In this document: positions 34,756-41,482 of the stretch, piece after piece
Layout of the letters: every line of letters starts with the position of its first letter
How positions within the stretch are numbered: position 1 is the first letter of the stretch
Assembly (NCBI GenBank): GCA_034096865.1
Contig: JAWQFJ010014427.1
Span: 15,001-56,482, forward strand
Reading direction: 5' to 3'
Length of the DNA stretch: 41,482 nt
DNA from: Theodoxus fluviatilis
Lineage: Eukaryota > Mollusca > Gastropoda > Cycloneritida > Neritidae
Made by a program: the position numbers and the translations under genes
Notes under the pieces: generated by a model
The model's database searches: none
Told to the model about the DNA's origin: nothing
What the model saw: the letters and a program-made list of their open reading frames with translations, nothing else

Positions 34756-35124
34756 CTATAGAGGGAGCTGGAGATCTTTCTCAGCTGCTGGCACCAGCCG
34801 TGTCGTGTGTTGAGACTGCAGCGTTTGAGACTGTCTTGAGTCGTCCTTGAAGCGCTCGCTTGGGCAGCCTTGTGTCCTCTGACCTTGAGTCCTTTGACCT
34901 TGAGTCCTCTGACCTTGAGTCCTCTGACCTTGTGTCCGATGCGAGGACCTGTCAGTGGCAATAACGCGAGCCTCAAGAGTTTGCTTGGGGTTGTGGCTCA
35001 GGAGACGTCGGTGGATGCGTGAACGGGAGAGCTTGGACCTTTTTTTGAGCGCCACGTAAAAGTGTTGCTGGACAGCAGCCAAAGCACCGGTGTTGCGCAA
35101 TATTGAGTCTGCTTCCTTCAGCAT
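34756..35124 (-). CDS. doubtful hypothetical ORF, 122 aa
   Basis: An ATG-to-TGA minus-strand frame beginning MLKEADSILRNTGALAAVQQ and continuing HFYVALKKRSKLSRSRIHRR, basic throughout, then five TQGQR repeats from a 15-bp tandem repeat. A TGA directly precedes the ATG, so the frame cannot extend upstream. It is preceded by a ten-codon frame, ATGGAG...TGA, whose stop abuts the ATG. No family recognised; it could be an exon, a uORF-bearing small gene, or chance. Confidence 0.2.
   Translation of the reverse strand: MLKEADSILRNTGALAAVQQHFYVALKKRSKLSRSRIHRRLLSHNPKQTLEARVIATDRSSHRTQGQRTQGQRTQGQRTQGQRTQGCPSERFKDDSRQSQTLQSQHTTRLVPAAEKDLQLPL
34876..34936. repeat. 15-bp repeat TGACCTTGAGTCCTC, 4 copies
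   Basis: TGACCTTGA at 34880, 34895 and 34910, and TGACCTTGT at 34925. It lies inside the doubtful minus-strand ORF. Confidence 0.9.
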
Positions 35125-35828
35125 TCACGGGCCCGCTAGTGATGACGTCTCCATCTTCTTGACAAACGGGGAGAATACTTTCTATTTTGAAAGCTCTGGT
35201 TGTTGCATGAAGTAGAAGTTGCGGAGTTTATCTACAAATGACAAACCACTGGTTGATCAGTACTTTCGTTTGCTGTAGTGCATGTCTTGTTGCCATATTA
35301 CTATTATTAGAAAAACTTGATGTGCCGTCTGGTAACCCACGCGACCCCCATGAACTGACGGTCGTGAGGTTACCGTGCACTGCGTGAAGTGCCGCGCCAT
35401 CCCCCTACCTGGGCTGTGTCTGCCGTGCTGGCAAGGCCGTCTCTTTGTGCTCCCTGATTCAGCCGAGGACCTGTCACCCATGTTTCTTTGTGGTGTATTA
35501 TGTGGTTTACATTTTGTGTTGCATGAAATGCAACAGTCCTGGTACTAGTCGGTAGCGTTGAAGTCCTTCATAGCTGGCTGTCATTGCTTTGCGGCTCGCC
35601 ATAGGGACCTGCTTGTTGTCAACTGTCAGAGAGGATTTATGCAGCATAAGGCGCTTATTTATATGATTTTCTTTTTCCATTTTACTGGATTAACTGTGAT
35701 TACTATGTGGGTATTGCATATGGACATGTGACTATGCAAATTTATGCAAATGCATCATCGTCATGCATATATGTATTCATTTGTTCATTGTTAGTAACAC
35801 ATTTGTTACCCCTTGCGGTGTTTTTGCA
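34940..35828. other. unique DNA, no gene confirmed
   Basis: A minus-strand frame starts MGDRSSAESGSTKRRPCQHG at 35481 with a possible GTAGGG donor, but no partner exon could be phased to it. Confidence 0.3.
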
Positions 35829-35855
35829 ATGTGTGTGTGTGTGTGTGTGTGTGTG

Positions 35856-35928
<73 letters not shown>
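35829..35928. repeat. (GT)n(GA)n compound microsatellite
   Basis: GT run passing into a GA run of about 68 bp. Confidence 0.97.
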
Positions 35929-35931
<3 letters not shown>

Positions 35932-36224
35932 TGCTTATATTCTGTTCCAAGATCATGTACGTATTAATCTTAGGTGGATATATCTTTGTTGGAAACAGTT
36001 TTGTAAATAAATGTTGGGATTTTTATGCAAGAGTTTTGTTGTCATTCGATGAAATATCCAACGTGACAAAGCGTAATCCACTCGATTCCAATGCAAACGA
36101 TGATGCAAGACCCGTCTCTCAGCTACTTTTCTCTCTCTACCTCTCTCTAGCTGTTCACTCCGCATTTTGCCTGGTCGTATACGTGTCTCTTTGTGCCTAT
36201 TATTTGCCTGTCTGCCCTCCCGCC

Positions 36225-38240
<2,016 letters not shown>

Positions 38241-38319
38241 TACATTTACTACATTGCGCACTGTCCATCTCCAACTGTTGCATTCCGAAGTATGAGTCCC
38301 GAGCTATACCTATATTTCT

Positions 38320-38440
38320 TTTACTTCCTCGTGGCTGGATTGCTGTCTCTCAGGCTGGCCAGAGAAGTTCCTCTGGGGTGTTAGTGGAGCGTCTTGGGTA
38401 TCATCAACACACACATATCCGTGGTTCTATCCCTGGGACG
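38320..38440 (+). mobile_element. possible decayed tRNA-derived SINE
   Basis: GTGTTAGTGGAGCGTCTTGG resembles a tRNA A-box region, and GGTTCTATCCC at 38422-38432 is one base from the B-box consensus GGTTCRANNCC. The spacing is near that of a tRNA gene, but the cloverleaf is not intact. Confidence 0.3.
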
Positions 38441-38758
38441 GAGAAATCTGGGTTTATTTAGATATCCGGTACGCTCGATATGCCTGACTACGTTCCCATA
38501 CCCTGTTCATTCCTAACGTCGGTGCACTGTTCTTGTGTGCAGACTGGAAGCCCTGGCATGGAACGTCAGCCTTGTAACACGCTGGGGGGCCAAGACTTCG
38601 GCTAGCCAAGCGTGAGCGACAGTCAGCAGCGTCAGGCCTCCACCCCCCGCGGCGCGCCACTTTAGTTCGCCCTTCCCGTCGTAACCACCCTACCCTTAAT
38701 TCTTGGTTCCTTCGCTGTTAACTTCCCCTCCCCACCCCCTACCCCTCCCCCCACTCCA

Positions 38759-38778
38759 ACCCCCCCCCCCCCCCCCCC
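38759..38778. repeat. poly-C run
   Basis: About 18-20 consecutive C inside a C-rich stretch. Confidence 0.9.
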
Positions 38779-39173
38779 TCCCCAATGCTCCTCTCTTCTC
38801 TCCACTCCCAAGGCAGCCTTAGATGAGCCTCTCGATCCAGGACTGGGGGTGCAAAGGTGTAACTGACAACACTCTCAGCCGTCTCTCTGACTCTCCGTGC
38901 CCCAACTTATCCACAGGCCCCCTACACCTACCCCCGCTCACCCGTTTAACCCCACCCCCACGAAGAGGGTGAAGCTCCCACCGTCAGTTGGGTTGGCATG
39001 CGTGGGGTGCGGAGCAGGGCAGACAGTGAGGGAAGGCCAACTTGCAGCCTGTCCGCCTCACCTATCCACAGCACACAGCCGCAGCTGGCAGTGGCTCTGA
39101 GGGCGGAGGGCGCTAATAGCGGGGCCGGGGCCCAGTCTCGCAACGCCTCCTGGCGGTGTTTGTCTGTTGGCAG

Positions 39174-39254
39174 GTGGACGGACCTGCCTTTCAGTCCAAG
39201 ATTTGCGGAGGAGTATTGCCGGAGGTTATGTACTTCAGCGTGACAAGTAACAAG
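39174..39254 (+). CDS. unidentified 27-codon exon
   Basis: Flanked by acceptor GTTTGTCTGTTGGCAG and donor AACAAG|GTGAGT. The 81 nt are open in phase 0 and read VDGPAFQSKICGGVLPEVMY then FSVTSNK. Composition and both splice sites look genuine, unlike the repeat-derived frames around it. I do not recognise the family, and no neighbouring exon could be phased to it in this window; the rest of the gene may lie beyond the window's right edge or across large introns to the left. Confidence 0.5.
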
Positions 39255-39282
39255 GTGAGTGACTTGATGTATGCTGAATGAA

Positions 39283-39470
39283 TGTGTCCTCCTCCTCCTC
39301 CTCCTCCTCCTCCTCCTCCTCCTCCTCCTCCTCCTCCTCCGCCTCCTCCTCCTTCACTTCCACCTCCTCCTCCTCCTACACATCATACGCGCACTCCTCC
39401 TCCTTCCTCTACCGCCTCCGCACTCCTCCTCCTCCTCCTCCTCCTCCTCCTCCTCCTCCTTATGCTTTTC
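39283..39470. repeat. (CTC)n trinucleotide repeat
   Basis: Two long CTC blocks separated by CTTCACTTCCACCTCC, starting 29 bp after the unidentified exon; CT-rich DNA continues to about 39800. Confidence 0.95.
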
Positions 39471-39800
39471 GTCTTCTTCCTGTTCCTCCTACTCCTGCAG
39501 CTGCTGCTCCTCCTTCACTTCGTCGTCGTCGTTGTTGTCCTCTTCCTGCTTCTGGTCCTATTTCTGCCGCTGCTGCCGCTCCTCCTCATATTTCTGCTCC
39601 TCGTGCTCATGGTCGTCCTCCTCCGCTTCCTCGCCCTCCTTCTCTTCTATCTTATGGTCCTCCACCTGTTCCTCATGCTCATTCGTCTTTTATTCTTCAT
39701 TTTCATGCTCTTCCTTTCGTCCTTTAATTCTCATCCGATGCATGTTTCTTTTCCCCCTTTCCGTTCTTCCTCTCTTCGCCACCCCCCCCTCCTCCCCCCA

Positions 39801-40140
39801 GGGTCTTTCTTTATCTACTGTTTGTCTCCAATACCATGCTTGTTTTCTCCGTACGCAATCTGTAGTCATACATTTTAATGTCTTTGCACCTGATCAGGTT
39901 GCGTCTCGTGATAAGAAGAAAAAAAATCGATGACAGGTTCGATCGCCTCAGCCCATGGATTATTTCCTCTGGCTTAGCGACCGTCTCAAATGGAATGCAG
40001 GCTGAAGTCACGGAACACCAGATAACGGGCTTTTTTCCTCCTGTAAATAATTATCTCACCTTAGCCTCTGACGCGAACTTTTTCGTTGAAAATGTGCACT
40101 TTTTGTTTTGTCGTAAATCGCCTGTTAGGCCTCCTCGCTG
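39801..40140. other. unique DNA, nothing recognised
   Basis: No supported exon. The region right of it carries the 16-bp and 24-bp arrays. Confidence 0.4.
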
Positions 40141-40142
40141 CC

Positions 40143-40198
40143 GTTTGAACATGTCTTTGTTTGAACATGTCTTTGTTTGAACATGTCCTCGTTTGAAC
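40143..40198. repeat. 16-bp repeat, 3.5 copies
   Basis: Unit GTTTGAACATGTCTTT; the third copy ends CCTC. Confidence 0.92.
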
Positions 40199-40461
40199 AA
40201 ACCACGCACTTTACCTTGCGTTAGCGCTATTTTAGGAACATCGGGCGTTGAGCAAGTCTTGTAGTAGACTATAAACTGTAGACCGATGTTCTACGATCAC
40301 ACCAGCAAAACGTCACTGGTTTGGAAGGGATGACTCCGGGAGAGGGCTGAGATACATACATGTACAGGATGCTGCCGCATGTGGCGCGTCACCAGTTTAT
40401 ATTTCACCCACTGCAGCTGCTGAAGGGAGGATCCTGCGTGATCTTCAACAAGAGGCATTAA

Positions 40462-41445
40462 GTGCCAGACTGAGAGGAGCATTCAGGGCCAGACTGAGAG
40501 GTACATTCAGGGCCAGACTGAGAGGAGCATTCAGGGCCAGACTGAGAGGGACATTCAGGGCCAGACTGAGAGGGACATTCAGGGCCAGACTGAGAGGAGC
40601 ATTCAGGGCCAGACTGAGAGGAGCATTCAGGGCCAGACTGAGAGGGACATTCAGGGCCAGACTGAGAGGACATTCAGGGCCAGACTGAGAGGAGCATTCA
40701 GGGCCAGACTGAGAGGAGCATTCAGGGCCAGACTGAGAGGAGCATTCAGGGCCAGACTGAGAGGACATTCAGGGCCAGACTGAGAGGACATTCAGGGCCA
40801 GACTGAGAGGAGCATTCAGGGCCAGACTGAGAGGAGCATTCAGGGCCAGACTGAGAGGACATTCAGGGCCAGACTGAGAGGAGCATTCAGGGCCAGACTG
40901 AGAGGAGCATTCAGGGCCAGACTGAGAGGAGCATTCAGGGCCAGACTGAGAGGAGCATTCAGGGCCAGACTGAGAGGGACATTCAGGGCCAGACTGAGAG
41001 GGACATTCAGGGCCAGACTGAGAGGACATTCAGGGCCAGACTGAGAGGAGCATTCAGGGCCAGACTGAGAGGAACATTCAGGGCCAGACTGAGAGGACAT
41101 TCAGGGCCAGACTGAGAGGAGCATTCAGGGCCAGACTGAGAGGAGCATTCAGGGCCAGACTGAGAGGAGCATTCAGGGCCAGACTGAGAGGAGCATTCAG
41201 GGCCAGACTGAGAGGAGCATTCAGGGCCAGACTGAGAGGACATTCAGGGCCAGACTGAGAGGGACATTCAGGGCCAGACTGAGAGGAGCATTCAGGGCCA
41301 GACTGAGAGGAGCATTCAGGGCCAGACTGAGAGGGACATTCAGGGCCAGACTGAGAGGAGCATTCAGGGCCAGACTGAGAGGGACATTCAGGGCCAGACT
41401 GAGAGGAGCATTCAGGGCCAGACTGAGAGGAGCATTCAGGGCCAG
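40462..41445. repeat. 23/24-bp minisatellite, about 41 copies
   Basis: Unit CAGGGCCAGACTGAGAGGAG CATT with GGGACATT and shorter GGACATT variants. Occasional 23-bp units break the frames. The array stops about 37 bp from the window end, where CAGGGCCA appears once more. Confidence 0.97.
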
Positions 41446-41482
41446 GACCATCGACGAGGATGCCACCTGTTTCAGGGCCAAA

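Noticed and set aside
38390..38440. Functional tRNA gene
   Set aside because: A B-box-like motif is present, but there is no intact acceptor stem or cloverleaf; kept only as a possible decayed SINE.
40445..41481. SQSGPEC / LALNAPLS repeat proteins on the minus strand
   Set aside because: The 24-bp array contains 23-bp units, so every frame ends after a few dozen codons.

Overview
The window is animal nuclear DNA, most likely from a mollusc (probably a marine gastropod). Two spliced genes have GT-AG introns, microsatellites and minisatellites are extremely dense, non-LTR retrotransposon 3' ends are present, and an ACTCACATGC...GCATGTGAGT dispersed repeat occurs that I associate with gastropod genomes. 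The species cannot be fixed from sequence alone.

Two conserved genes were reconstructed exon by exon, with phases that join. (1) On the minus strand, 14732 down to 4492, is a nine-exon gene for a HEI10/CCNB1IP1-type RING ligase (Zip3 family, meiotic crossover control), 244 codons. Its RING finger is split across three exons, one of them a 16-nt microexon at 13718-13733. (2) On the plus strand, 15989 to 26773, is a GORAB gene (RAB6-interacting golgin, trans-Golgi) with seven or eight coding exons. Its conserved coiled-coil core is intact; the start of exon 3 is ambiguous. The two genes are head to head, 1256 bp apart, and that gap is largely (CA)n and (GACA)n.

Layout: 1-2340, two LINE remnants of different families and CT tracts; 2341-4491, CCNB1IP1 downstream flank; 4492-14732, CCNB1IP1, with a 60/62-bp minisatellite in intron 8, a CRE-containing 19-bp array in intron 5, a LINE 3' end in intron 3 and a (GA)n-filled intron 2; 14733-15988, divergent intergenic region; 15989-26773, GORAB, with a 27-bp minisatellite just before exon 4, dispersed repeats in introns 3 and 5, a promoter-like GC-rich patch in intron 6 and a long polypyrimidine tract before exon 7; 26774-41482, mostly non-coding, with large minisatellites (29, 33, 21, 33/36, 15, 15, 24 bp), CT/CA tracts, one convincing but unidentified 81-nt exon (39174-39254) and one doubtful ORF.

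Most long open frames here are by-products of tandem repeats whose unit is a multiple of 3; they were rejected as genes. CCNB1IP1 acts in meiotic nuclei and GORAB at the Golgi and centrioles; nothing in the sequence shows a functional link beyond the possible shared promoter region.
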